A stretch of DNA of 37,649 nt from a virus, in IMG/VR virus record IMGVR_UViG_3300050019_000085, positions 1-37,649 of that record; one strand, given 5' to 3'. Below are positions 1 to 7,100 of this stretch, one piece after another (within the stretch, counting starts at the first letter, position 1; each line of letters begins with the position of its first letter). Made by a program: the position numbers and the translations under genes. A model generated the notes under the pieces. That model ran no database searches and was not told the origin of the DNA. It worked only from the letters and a program-made list of their open reading frames with translations.

Positions 1-228
1 ACATGAAAGCTCTTGGCGGTGTGGCCTTGGAGCAGGCTCTTGGTGCAGAGCTCAGGGAACTGTTGAGTGGCATTGCCTGGTTGCGCCCCTGGCAAGTAGA
101 GCATGTTGCCGAGACGCCGGATGCCGGAGATGATTTTCCCGCAGAAGTTGAATGCCGAAAGACGGCTCTAGTCACCACACGCACCAAGCATACCTGTTTT
201 GGAATAGGAGCCGGGAAGCAACACGAAA
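1..228. other. left edge, no recognisable gene
   Basis: An open frame runs on the + strand from position 3 to 341 (112 codons) and another crosses the same stretch on the - strand. Neither shows a family I recognise and the + frame has no ribosome-binding site inside the window. The first ~150 bases have an even, coding-like composition, so this may be the end of a gene that is cut by the window edge or the remains of one. I assign no function. Confidence 0.2.
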
Positions 229-636
229 TTGCCCCCGGCACGAGAGTTTATAAGGAAACTGGTAAGTGTGAAGGTAAGTTCGGAAGTTGCTATATGTGCC
301 TTCCGTGTGTTGATATTTGTTTGGAGCCTGAATGGTGGTAGACAAGGGACGCTCAATTTCATCGGTAAGTTTGGATTGTGGGAGTTGCAGATCAACCGTT
401 TCCATGCCCGTTTCTACCGCACGCGGGACGAAGCCATGAAGTGCGTGACTCGGTATTTGACAGCAGCAGAAATCACCGAACGTCAGATTACGCGCGTCAG
501 GGAACTTACCCGCATGACAGAAGCAGAAGCCCCGCGCCTGCTTATACTGGAACTGTTGCGTGATGATTACCCGCGTGATGTTGCTACCATCCTGCTGGCC
601 CGCGCCCAGCACGCCCCATCCTGTGGCGTGGAATAA
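229..636 (+). CDS. small hypothetical protein
   Basis: The open frame has 135 codons, but only the last ~85 residues look like a genuine soluble protein: charged, amphipathic and helix-forming, with many Arg, Glu and Leu residues. The first ~50 residues overlap another open frame and read like non-coding sequence. The true start is therefore more likely a TTG at 376 or 385, although neither has a strong ribosome-binding site. It lies upstream of the packaging genes. No family is recognised and no catalytic motif is visible. Confidence 0.35.
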   Translation: MPPAREFIRKLVSVKVSSEVAICAFRVLIFVWSLNGGRQGTLNFIGKFGLWELQINRFHARFYRTRDEAMKCVTRYLTAAEITERQITRVRELTRMTEAEAPRLLILELLRDDYPRDVATILLARAQHAPSCGVE

Positions 637-639
637 ATC

Positions 640-980
640 ATTTGCCTCGCCACCAAGCAATCCCCACCCTCCCCCCAGCCCGGCCTCCGGAAACTGAACG
701 CGCGTGTGACGCAACCCAGAACCCGGCCCCGGCCCCGAAGTCAGAGCAAACCCCGAAAAAACGGTAGAGTGAGGCACGTCAAAAGCAAACCCCAGCCAGT
801 AATACGACCAGTGACGCCCCTGTGGGTGAATAAGTGCCCGCCGAGCAACGTATCCACCCTGCCGCCCGCGCCCCAGCCCCGGTCACCTGTGGCCCGGCGC
901 TGGCCACCCCTGCAAATCCCCGGATACCAGCCATGTATCCCCCACGCTGTGGGCGGATTATTACCATTCGGTTAACATTC
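640..980 (+). other. C-rich stretch with a possible basic, proline-rich ORF
   Basis: The + strand is strikingly rich in C between about 650 and 960, unlike its surroundings. An open frame from GTG 706 to 975 would encode an 89-aa Arg/Pro-rich basic peptide, but an open frame also exists on the opposite strand and no ribosome-binding site precedes it. The low-complexity peptide could simply reflect the base composition. I treat it as non-coding or uncertain. Confidence 0.25.
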
Positions 981-1003
981 GCTATACCGTCCGACCGGAC
1001 GGT
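961..1003. promoter_or_regulatory. promoter-like sequence with a perfect 18-bp palindromic operator
   Basis: Positions 986-1003 form a perfect inverted repeat, ACCGTCCG-AC-CGGACGGT. Dyads of this type and GC pattern are typical operators of TetR/AcrR-family repressors (family knowledge). A weak promoter, TTACCA (961) with a 16-nt spacer to TATACC (983), would start transcription inside the dyad, so a bound repressor would block it. No repressor gene is present in this window, so the regulator would be encoded elsewhere or by the host. Confidence 0.45.
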
Positions 1004-1012
1004 TTATTCAAC

Positions 1013-1193
1013 AAAGCTTTTGTTATCATGTATTTAACTTCGAGATCGCCTCCTACCCCCGGCTTGGCCGCTAACCTACTCATTCTAAAAGCTTTGCGAG
1101 AGGGGGTAAGGGGGGTCATTTTTGGTTTTGACTTCGCCTGACAGCCGCGCGCCGCTTGAACGCATAGGACCGCATATTGGATTTTGAAATTCC
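1013..1193. other. intergenic stretch before the first nuclease gene
   Basis: No gene is visible. The stretch holds two AAAGCTTT-like sites, a G-rich run (GAGGGGGTAAGGGGGG, about 1100-1116) and AT-rich sequence leading to the promoter at 1194. Its place upstream of terS would suit a cos or pac site, and the G-run recalls cos regions of HK97-like phages, but nothing here proves that. Confidence 0.2.
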
Positions 1194-1194
1194 T

Positions 1195-1230
1195 TGATTT
1201 TCAATACGCTGATGTGCTATAATCAGCAAA
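1195..1230 (+). promoter_or_regulatory. promoter of the HNH gene, leaderless architecture
   Basis: TTGATT lies 18 nt upstream of a perfect TATAAT (1218-1223) preceded by TG (extended -10, TGC-TATAAT). Only 9 nt separate the box from ATG 1233, so the transcript should begin at or within a few bases of the start codon. GCTGAT/ATCAGC forms a 6-bp inverted repeat around the -10 box, which could be an operator. Confidence 0.6.
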
Positions 1231-1232
1231 TC

Positions 1233-1973
1233 ATGTCGAGAGCCGAACGAGACTTTTACTTCGTGAGAGTGCTTAACCTCATTGTGCTCGACCGGGTGGG
1301 CACTTATTCAAATGGGTCTGCCCTGTGGGAATGCTGCTGCGACTGCGGAACAACACAAGTTAGGTCAGCGGCGTCACTCACGTATCAACTCCCAAAGCGT
1401 GGCTTCTTTCCATGTGAAGTGTGCCATGCAAATTTAGAATGTGCGAGCGACAAACAGCGACGAGAATGCAGGGAACGAACTGACGCAAAACGTGCCGCAC
1501 ATAAATGCCCAGATTGTGGACTTACAGAATGGCCGGGAAAGCTCTTCGGACGCTGCCCAGATTGCCGGAAGCATAACAGTCAAGGGGAGAGCCGGGGAAT
1601 AGCTGAGAGAATAAAGCGCTTTGGCGTCGCATGGGAACACGTAAATCGTTCGCGTGTTCTTCGGCGTGATAAAGTATGCCAACATTGTGGCAAACCCGAC
1701 AAGCCAAATCTTGACCATATTCTTCCCATGAGTCTTGGTGGAGCACATAGCTATGCAAACACACAGCGACTCTGTCAGAAATGCAATTCAGAAAAGCGCT
1801 CGCACATTGAACTCGAATTGAGGCTCGCCGGTGTTGTCGACCTCACACCATTTAAAGTTGCCAAGAATCCGCCGGGGACGCCATACACGAGAGAAGTTGA
1901 GACGCATAAGGAATGGCTTACCAAATTCAAGGAACGAAAGAAAGCGCTTGCATTCCTGCGCGCCGGGAGGTAA
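1233..1973 (+). CDS. HNH endonuclease with zinc-ribbon clusters
   Basis: A 246-aa protein. The N-terminal half carries CxC/CxxC zinc-ribbon clusters, including a CPDCG pair followed by CPDC. The C-terminal half holds a classical HNH nuclease core: CxxC at CQHCG, the metal/catalytic pair in LDHILP, a following conserved Asn, and the closing CQKCN cluster. Such proteins make site-specific double-strand breaks in cognate DNA and spread by gene conversion as free-standing homing nucleases. ATG 1233 is chosen over an upstream in-frame codon because it lies 9 nt after a TATAAT box and starts a sensible protein. There is no Shine-Dalgarno sequence, so it is probably translated from a leaderless mRNA. 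It sits between the left edge and the small genes before terS. Confidence 0.85.
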   Translation: MSRAERDFYFVRVLNLIVLDRVGTYSNGSALWECCCDCGTTQVRSAASLTYQLPKRGFFPCEVCHANLECASDKQRRECRERTDAKRAAHKCPDCGLTEWPGKLFGRCPDCRKHNSQGESRGIAERIKRFGVAWEHVNRSRVLRRDKVCQHCGKPDKPNLDHILPMSLGGAHSYANTQRLCQKCNSEKRSHIELELRLAGVVDLTPFKVAKNPPGTPYTREVETHKEWLTKFKERKKALAFLRAGR

Positions 1974-2031
1974 GCTTATTGTGCGCAGTAAATTTGCATG
2001 CAAAGCAACAGGGCTGGGAGGCCCACAAAAC

Positions 2032-2235
2032 ATGGCCACGATTGACATCACCAACGCAGCGAAGGAACTCACGAAACTCGAAGGCAAGCTGGAGCGCATC
2101 CAAGGACGCGCGACGACTGCCATTGCCAAGGCGACTGCCAAGGCGACGAAACTCTACGCGGAAAAGGTCGCCACTGCCCAGAAGGCAGTAGCCGAAGCGA
2201 AAGCAACCCTGCAAGCGCTGGCCGCGAAGGCGTAG
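2032..2235 (+). CDS. small Ala/Lys-rich coiled-coil protein
   Basis: A 67-aa protein made almost entirely of Ala, Lys, Glu and Thr in a pattern that predicts one long, basic helix or coiled coil. GGGAGG precedes ATG 2032 by about 10 nt. It is followed directly by a rho-independent terminator at 2266. No family is recognised. Composition suggests a DNA- or RNA-coating or scaffolding peptide, but this is only an inference. Confidence 0.55.
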   Translation: MATIDITNAAKELTKLEGKLERIQGRATTAIAKATAKATKLYAEKVATAQKAVAEAKATLQALAAKA

Positions 2236-2265
2236 AACCCGTTTCCCAAGGTAGGCTATAATCAG

Positions 2266-2288
2266 CCCCGGCTCCCGCCGGGGTTTTC
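2266..2288 (+). terminator. rho-independent terminator
   Basis: CCCCGGC pairs with GCCGGGG across a TCCC loop and is followed by TTTTCTT. It closes the upstream small-gene unit. A TATAAT-like sequence (2257-2262) sits just before the hairpin. Confidence 0.8.
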
Positions 2289-2296
2289 TTCTTGGA

Positions 2297-2320
2297 CCCG
2301 TCACACGTCCGGGGTCCATT
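2297..2320 (+). promoter_or_regulatory. CCCGTCACAC motif, site 1
   Basis: CCCGTCACAC at 2297-2306, just after a terminator and 47 nt before ATG 2353. The -10-like position 8 nt downstream reads TCCATT, a poor match. It belongs to the family of repeated intergenic motifs described in the findings. Confidence 0.45.
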
Positions 2321-2352
2321 GACGCCACAAGTGCGTCGGGGAGGCTACCGCT

Positions 2353-2670
2353 ATGTTTGCTGAGATCGTTTCTCTTGTTGCTGCCGGGCTGCTCGCCACT
2401 GCTTACTTCGAACGGAAGTCACTGAAGGCAGACGCTGTTGCCGCCGAGGCAGAGGTTGTTGCCGCTGGTCTAAAGTTCCTCACGCAACTCCGCACGAAAG
2501 AGTCACAGGTCCGCGCCAAGATTTATGCGGACATCACCAAGGCGCTCGTCGCCGCCAAAGCGGATGCCGAAAAGATTGAAGAACTTGTGAAGAGTGGTGA
2601 CGCTCTTGTCGACGGGCGTGTGAAAGGGCTGGTTTCGGACATCGAGGCCGCTCTGAAGAAAGCTATCTAA
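2353..2670 (+). CDS. small membrane-anchored coiled-coil protein
   Basis: A 105-aa protein with one hydrophobic N-terminal segment (about residues 3-18), which would be a membrane anchor or signal anchor, followed by ~85 residues of charged helix rich in Ala, Lys and Glu. GGGGAGGC about 10 nt upstream supports ATG 2353. The stop abuts the terS start with no gap, suggesting translational coupling. No family is recognised. Confidence 0.65.
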   Translation: MFAEIVSLVAAGLLATAYFERKSLKADAVAAEAEVVAAGLKFLTQLRTKESQVRAKIYADITKALVAAKADAEKIEELVKSGDALVDGRVKGLVSDIEAALKKAI

Positions 2671-3216
2671 ATGAGCCGACGCCCCAAACCGACAGCGCTT
2701 AAGGAACTGGAAGGGAACCCCGGCAACAGGATTCTTAACCACGAAGAGCCGAAACCGAAACTTGGCTACCCTGAAAGGCCGAGAGGTCTTTCGTTCTGCG
2801 CGCAGCGAGAGTTTGGACGCATTTGCGACCTGCTTAACCAGCTACATTTGCTGGCGGAGACTGACGGCAAGGCGTTGGCGATGTATTGCGACGCTTATGC
2901 TGATTGGGAAGATGCCAACAGAAAGTGCCGGGCGGATGGCAACTGGACGAGCGAGCCTATTATCAACAAGGAAGGCGACGTCGTCGGTGTCAAAGAAAAA
3001 GTCGCTCCTTGGTTTATGGTCAAGGTTACTGCAATGAAGGTGATGAAGTCTTACCTCATTGAGTTCGGCCTGACCCCGGCGAGCCGGTCGAAGCTGAAGA
3101 TTGAGAAGTCGAAAGCACCAGAAGATGAGGGTCTTCTCTCGCGTGATGCTGCTGGCGCGGCACAGGCAAACGATGAGCCAGATTTGAGCGCTATCGACGA
3201 GACAGTTATCAACTAA
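2671..3216 (+). CDS. terS: terminase small subunit, P27 family
   Basis: A 181-aa protein that begins with the P27-family signature (RPKPTALKELEGNPG). Phage terminase small subunits of this family bind the packaging initiation site and recruit and regulate the large subunit during genome packaging. The middle region is helical and the C-terminal ~40 residues are acidic and probably flexible. The start directly follows the preceding stop codon. The large subunit gene lies about 790 nt downstream, separated by two tRNA genes and a structured region, which is unusual because these genes are normally adjacent. Confidence 0.9.
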   Translation: MSRRPKPTALKELEGNPGNRILNHEEPKPKLGYPERPRGLSFCAQREFGRICDLLNQLHLLAETDGKALAMYCDAYADWEDANRKCRADGNWTSEPIINKEGDVVGVKEKVAPWFMVKVTAMKVMKSYLIEFGLTPASRSKLKIEKSKAPEDEGLLSRDAAGAAQANDEPDLSAIDETVIN

Positions 3217-3223
3217 GGTTTTC

Positions 3224-3360
3224 GTGTTGAAAGGTCAGGGTTCAGCTCCCTCCGTCCAGTGCGGAGAGGGAGAGCATGGCCGACTAGATGCGAGGGGAGC
3301 GGCAGTCAACACAACCGCCCGGCGGACAACGAGTTGTGTCCGAGGCTGCTGGGCGAGACA
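3224..3360 (+). ncRNA. structured region, candidate small RNA
   Basis: Between terS and the first tRNA lie two strong inverted repeats and no credible gene. CTCCCTCCG (3246-3254) pairs with CGGAGAGGGAG (3262-3272), with a 2-nt bulge. Further on, ACACAAC (3309-3315) pairs with GTTGTGT (3333-3339), and this stem is extended by AGCGGC (3298-3303) with GCTGCT (3345-3350) across a symmetric 5-nt internal loop. The nested helix suggests RNA structure rather than chance. Function is unknown; it could be a small RNA or a processing or leader element of the tRNA transcript. Confidence 0.4.
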
Positions 3361-3380
3361 CAGCCGCTCCATTATTTCTT

Positions 3381-3455
3381 GCGGAACTAGCTCAGTGGCA
3401 GAGCGTCTGCTTTCCATGCAGAAGGCCGTGGGTTCAAGCCCCGCGTTCCGCTCCA
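3381..3455 (+). tRNA. tRNA-Gly(TCC)
   Basis: A complete cloverleaf. The acceptor stem GCGGAAC pairs with GTTCCGC, the D-arm contains GCTCAGTGGCAGAGC, and the anticodon stem TCTGC/GCAGA holds the loop TTTCCAT with anticodon TCC. The T-arm is GTGGGTTCAAGCCCC, and the 3' CCA is encoded. Confidence 0.95.
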
Positions 3456-3575
3456 ATTATTTATGATGGGTCTTGGTCTGCAACGTGCGCCGCGCGAAGA
3501 GTGCGTTGTGGTAGGGATATTTAAGAAGCGGAATGCGTCCTGTCCCGGACGAGAGTTCCCGCCCCTCACGCTTTT

Positions 3576-3683
3576 ATGCCTGACGCGAGAGCATTGCTCT
3601 GCAAGGTGCTGGCCGCCTGCTTTATCGTAGGTGTCGTTGTCGGTTTTTTGCTCGGCATCATCGCTGCGGCCTTAGCAAGTTAG
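3576..3683 (+). CDS. possible 35-aa single-pass membrane peptide
   Basis: A short frame between the two tRNAs encodes a 35-residue peptide with a charged N-terminus (MPDAR) and a continuous ~22-residue hydrophobic stretch rich in Val, Leu, Ile, Gly and Ala. The stop codon overlaps the first base of the tRNA-Thr gene. There is no clear ribosome-binding site. It could be a real membrane micropeptide or a chance frame. Confidence 0.3.
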   Translation: MPDARALLCKVLAACFIVGVVVGFLLGIIAAALAS

Positions 3684-3758
3684 CTGGCGTAGCTCAGTTG
3701 GCAGAGCCGTCGATCCGTAATCGACATGTCGGTGGTTCGAATCCATCCGTCAGCTCCA
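3683..3758 (+). tRNA. tRNA-Thr(CGT) with C at position 33
   Basis: The cloverleaf is complete. Acceptor GCTGGCG pairs with CGTCAGC (one G-U pair), the D-arm is normal, and the anticodon stem GTCGA/TCGAC encloses TCCGTAA. The T-arm is GGTGG-TTCGAAT-CCATC, and the 3' CCA is encoded. The loop places C rather than the nearly universal U at position 33, with anticodon CGT. Confidence 0.9.
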
Positions 3759-3871
3759 AGTGTTGCTCGACCTTCGTTGCTTGGCTCAGGACCGCAGCGG
3801 AGCGCTTCAAACAGTATGAAGAAGGGAGGGTCTTTTCCTGTAAGTGCTAACGAGATTCTCAAGAGGCCAGC

Positions 3872-4144
3872 GTGGAAGAATTGCTGGCGGAACTCCCATC
3901 CGGCTTCGACGCCGGCTTCAAATATAAATTTTGAAAAAAAAAAGAACTAACCGCACGAGACGAGCGGGAGATAATCGTCGCGCTTCGAAGAGGGGATACA
4001 CCAAGTGTCAGAGCTAGTAATTCGCCCACCATCTGCCCCACGCATAGACGCCTACAAAGTGGCTGTAAAATATGCCACAGATGTCATCACCGGCAGCATA
4101 GTCGCCGGAAAGCTCCTGCAACTGGCCGCGAGGCGCTTCATTGA
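3872..4144 (+). pseudogene. small ORF upstream of terL, broken by an in-frame TGA
   Basis: GTG 3872 follows AGAGG by 6 nt and opens a frame of 20 residues ending in ...GFKYKF, then TGA (3932). The same frame stays open after the stop through an A10 run. It continues with KKKELTARDEREII and ALRRGDTPS, which look like the start of a helix-turn-helix protein, and then runs into terL in a different frame, where it loses any protein-like character. It is probably a decayed small DNA-binding gene. Readthrough or a sequencing error in the A-run are alternatives. Confidence 0.3.
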
Positions 4145-5879
4145 GGACCTAAAGGTCGGCCCCGCACGAGGCGTCACTTTCAATAAATCCGCTGCCCAGC
4201 ACGTCGTCGACTTCTTCGGTTGCCTGCGCCACAGCAAGGGAAAGCTCTTTGCAAACAAGCCCTTCATCCTTGAACCTTGGCAGGTATTCATCCTTGCTAA
4301 CATGTTTGGGTTCATGCGCGCGGACGGGACCCGGCGCTTTCGCGAGGTTCACATTGAAGTCGCTCGCAAAAATGGCAAGACCACCTTCATGTCAGGCATC
4401 GGACTTTACATGATGGTTGCTGACGATGAGCCCGGTGCAGAGGTTTACAGCATCGCAACAGGCCGCGATCAGTCGCGCATCGTGTTCGATGAGGCTGTGC
4501 GCATGCGGAACAAGTCACCGCTGCTGCGCTCCAAGATCCAGTCCTTCCGGCTTAACCTGAGCGTGCTTGAGACCGCTTCGAAGTTCGAACCGCAGTCAGC
4601 CGATTATGGAACGGCTGATGGTAAGAACGTCCATTGCCTGATTGCTGATGAGCTCCACCAGCATCCTTCCCGGCTTCTCTACGACGCTTATTATGAAGCG
4701 ACTGCCTCCCGCACGCAGCCTATGATTATCGCCATTACCACAGCAGGTTATGACACGATGGGCATCTGCTTCTCGCAGAGGAAGATCGCGGAGAACATTC
4801 TCACGCGAAACGTCTCGGTCGAAAGCGGCGACACCATGTTTGCTTATATCGCCTGCATTGATGAGCCGGACAAAGACACCGGCAAGGGTGGTGATGACTG
4901 GAAAGACGAGAAGTGCTGGCCGAAGGCGAACCCGAACCTCGGTGTGAGCGTGCAGATGGAAAATATGCGCGAGGCCGCTGCGAAGGCGGACGTTGACCCG
5001 ACCGCTCTCAACAGCTTCCTCTGCAAGCGCCTGAACGTTTGGACAAGTCAGGAGATCCGCTGGATGCCACCGGACAAATGGGCAAAGTGTAATGCCGCCG
5101 GGCCGCTGGCTTCCCCGAAGGAACTTCGTCTCGCTGCGATAGAGCGTCTCCGCCACCGAGTTGCTATTGCCGGGCTTGATCTTTCGGCCAAGATCGACTT
5201 ATCAGCATTCGCTCTTCTCTTCCCGCCGGTAACAGAGCGGACTGAGCGCATTCCGATTCCGCAGATGTCGCAGGACCTCTGGGCACGCCGACCTATTCAG
5301 TTTGAAGAAAAGATAGTGCAGGTCGGTGACCCGTTCTGGTCCGCGCTCGTGTGGTTCTGGGTTCCCGAGGGATGCGTTGCTGAGCGAACGAAGAAGGACC
5401 GCGTGCCTTACGACGCGTGGGTGCGCGACGGCTACCTCGGAACATGTCCCGGCTCCGTTATTGACCACGAGTTCATCTACAAGCAAATCATAGAGCTCAG
5501 CAAGCAGTTCGAGTTCCACAGTGTGGCGTTCGATGCTTGGAACGCGCAGTGGATTTCTAAGAAGCTCATCGACTCTGGGTTCAAGGCCGAACAGGCCAAG
5601 ATGACCTTTCAAGTAATGAGTGAACCGATGAAAGAAATGATGGGCATGGTGCTGGAGAAGAAGTTCGAGCACTTCGGCGACCCCATCCTAGCTTGGAACG
5701 CGGGCAACGTTGCAGCAACGACTGACCCCAACGGAAACATACGCCCGGACAAGGAAAAGTCGAAGGAAAAGATCGACGGCGTTGTCGCACTCATTATGGC
5801 GCTGAGTTTGGTTTGCAAGGACCCGACAGTGGCCGCCGCCGCTGGCTGGGATTATTCGAAGGGGATTACATTTCTATAA
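4005..5879 (+). CDS. terL: terminase large subunit
   Basis: A 624-aa protein with the two-domain organisation of HK97-type large terminases, which pump DNA into the prohead and cut it. The ATPase domain shows a Walker A-like ARKNGKT around residue 122 and a Walker B with catalytic Glu (LIADE) around residue 212. The nuclease domain begins near residue 390 with GLDLS (metal-binding Asp), followed by FDAW around residue 507. It closes with DGVVALIMAL near the C-terminus, where the last metal-binding Asp is expected. The GTG start at 4005 is preceded by GAGGGG. The length is typical of the family. Confidence 0.95.
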   Translation: MSELVIRPPSAPRIDAYKVAVKYATDVITGSIVAGKLLQLAARRFIEDLKVGPARGVTFNKSAAQHVVDFFGCLRHSKGKLFANKPFILEPWQVFILANMFGFMRADGTRRFREVHIEVARKNGKTTFMSGIGLYMMVADDEPGAEVYSIATGRDQSRIVFDEAVRMRNKSPLLRSKIQSFRLNLSVLETASKFEPQSADYGTADGKNVHCLIADELHQHPSRLLYDAYYEATASRTQPMIIAITTAGYDTMGICFSQRKIAENILTRNVSVESGDTMFAYIACIDEPDKDTGKGGDDWKDEKCWPKANPNLGVSVQMENMREAAAKADVDPTALNSFLCKRLNVWTSQEIRWMPPDKWAKCNAAGPLASPKELRLAAIERLRHRVAIAGLDLSAKIDLSAFALLFPPVTERTERIPIPQMSQDLWARRPIQFEEKIVQVGDPFWSALVWFWVPEGCVAERTKKDRVPYDAWVRDGYLGTCPGSVIDHEFIYKQIIELSKQFEFHSVAFDAWNAQWISKKLIDSGFKAEQAKMTFQVMSEPMKEMMGMVLEKKFEHFGDPILAWNAGNVAATTDPNGNIRPDKEKSKEKIDGVVALIMALSLVCKDPTVAAAAGWDYSKGITFL

Positions 5880-5890
5880 GCCGTTGACAG

Positions 5891-5979
5891 CCGGAACACC
5901 TCCGTGGTTTGCTCCCAGTATAATATGCCGGGAGCGGTACGCAAGGTCACGAAGGTAACCCCTTGGTAACCCGTCACAT
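5891..5979 (+). promoter_or_regulatory. leader with a 16-bp repeat, TATAAT box and CCCGTCACAT motif (site 2)
   Basis: The gap between terL and the GIY-YIG gene has three signals in order: CCGGAACACCTCCGTG (5891-5906), exactly repeated at 16892-16907; a perfect TATAAT (5919-5924); and CCCGTCACAT (5970-5979). A 14-codon frame begins at ATG 5925 but looks accidental. This stretch probably drives the nuclease and the portal unit downstream. Confidence 0.45.
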
Positions 5980-6005
5980 GAACCGGACACAGGGGACTCT
6001 CCGCC

Positions 6006-6722
6006 TTGTTCATCTACTTGATAACTAACACGGTAAACGGCAAGTACTACGTGGGGCAGACCATCAAGGCGGTCGCCACACGTATGCGCTTCCACTGGGC
6101 TCAGGCGCGTGCGGCACGAGACAAGATGCGACTTCACCGCGCCATGCGGAAGTATGGACCAGACGCTTTTGAATGGGACGTGCTTGCAACTGCGGACTCG
6201 GTCGAGCAGCTAGACCTTCAGGAGCGATTATGGATAATTGCGCTGGATGCGCGCAATCCGGATGTGGGATATAACCTAGCTGCGGGCGGTGAAGGTGGTA
6301 TCGGAGCAACCGCTTGGTCACAGGAGCAGCGGGACATACACTCATGTCGTATGTCTGGACCAGCAAATTATTTCTTCGGTAATCCACAAGGTCGCTTCGG
6401 AACAGAAGCAGCAATCAAGTGGGCTGCTGAACATCCAGAAGATAAGAGTGCCATCTGTAAACGCGCCGCAGATATAAGTTGGGATGGCACAACCACAGAA
6501 GAGCGAACAGCAAGAACCGCTAATATGCGCTACGCGAGGTGGGCTAAAGGTGTAACACGCACGTGGAATAGTGGTAGCAAAGAACGGCTGCGTGCATCGG
6601 TAACTGGCGCAAGGAATCCGTTCTTCGGTAAGCATCACACACCAGAATCAATAGCAAAAGCAAACGCCACGCGAGCAGCAAGGCGCGAGGCAAGAAAGGA
6701 GGCTATCAATGGGATGGCTTAA
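6006..6722 (+). CDS. GIY-YIG homing endonuclease, free-standing
   Basis: A 238-aa protein. The N-terminal ~90 residues form a GIY-YIG nuclease domain: IYLITN and KYYVGQT are the GIY and YIG strands, R and H residues follow in the first helix, a Glu lies in LQERLWI, and GYNLAAGG closes the domain. The C-terminal part is basic and contains a NUMOD3-type DNA-binding motif (NPFFGKHHTPES). The start is TTG 6006. The last 14 bases overlap the start of the portal gene, whose Shine-Dalgarno sequence lies inside this gene. It is not inside the downstream intron but immediately 5' of the intron-bearing gene, which suggests it may promote inheritance of the intron-containing locus. Confidence 0.9.
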   Translation: MFIYLITNTVNGKYYVGQTIKAVATRMRFHWAQARAARDKMRLHRAMRKYGPDAFEWDVLATADSVEQLDLQERLWIIALDARNPDVGYNLAAGGEGGIGATAWSQEQRDIHSCRMSGPANYFFGNPQGRFGTEAAIKWAAEHPEDKSAICKRAADISWDGTTTEERTARTANMRYARWAKGVTRTWNSGSKERLRASVTGARNPFFGKHHTPESIAKANATRAARREARKEAINGMA

Positions 6723-6800
6723 TCGTATGTACAAAGCGGCAGTGAGTGGGGTTCCTGAAGTTCGAACCTCTCTCGAAAATCCGCAAACACCCTTGTCCTT
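6709..6800 (+). CDS. portal protein, exon 1
   Basis: ATG 6709 has a near-perfect ribosome-binding site, AAAGGAGG, 6 nt upstream. The frame gives 30 complete codons of a typical HK97-type portal N-terminus (MGWLNRMYK...ENPQTPLS) plus two bases. Read on without splicing, it stops after two more codons. The exon ends in ...TTGTCCTT, which pairs with GAGGACAA downstream with a terminal U-G pair, the signature of a group I 5' splice site. Joining it to position 7101 continues the portal frame. Confidence 0.8.
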
Positions 6801-7100
6801 AATGTAAGTTTGCCGGAGAGGACAAAGAGAAGCCACAAACGTGGTCCGGCTGAATGGCTTCTCGACATCTTGGACATAACCGTTTAGAGATGTATAAACT
6901 GTGTGAATTCGGTGGAACTCCAGAACGGACAATACCGAGCCAAGCCTCAGTGATGAGGAAGGTGTAACGACTATCCCGAAAGGGAGTAGGGGTCAGCGAC
7001 CCCGAAGCGCACAGCCCCAAAAGCACCGGGTGATGAGATAGTCTGCTCTGCATGGGAACATGCAGAGGTTACGTGGAAGCGACGTAACCGCAACAACTGG
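6801..7100 (+). ncRNA. group I intron in the portal gene
   Basis: This ~300-nt self-splicing intron has no ORF. P1 is formed by exon TTGTCCTT (6793-6800) with the guide GAGGACAA (6818-6825), ending in a U-G pair at the splice site. P2 is GAGAAGCC/GGCTTCTC. The core includes CGGT...ACCG (P4-like) followed by GAGCCAAGCC. P7 pairs GACTATC (6969-6975) with GATAGTC (7037-7043). Small hairpins TCCC/GGGA and GGGGTC/GACCCC lie between the P7 strands. P9 is CTCTGCATG/CATGCAGAG, then GTTACGT/ACGTAAC. Taking G7100 as the terminal G restores the portal frame. The exact 3' site could differ by a few bases. Confidence 0.85.

Noticed and set aside
3224-3300. A further tRNA suggested by AGGG-TTCAGCT-CCCT, which looks like a T-arm
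   Set aside because: No matching acceptor, D-arm or anticodon arm could be found at the right distance.
3932-3934. General recoding of TGA as a sense codon in this phage
   Set aside because: All other genes use TGA, TAA and TAG as ordinary stops and the long genes contain no in-frame TGA.
7060-7100. ATG 7060 as the start of the portal protein
   Set aside because: It lies in the P9 hairpin of the intron, has no ribosome-binding site, and a proper start with AAAGGAGG and a matching N-terminus exists at 6709.
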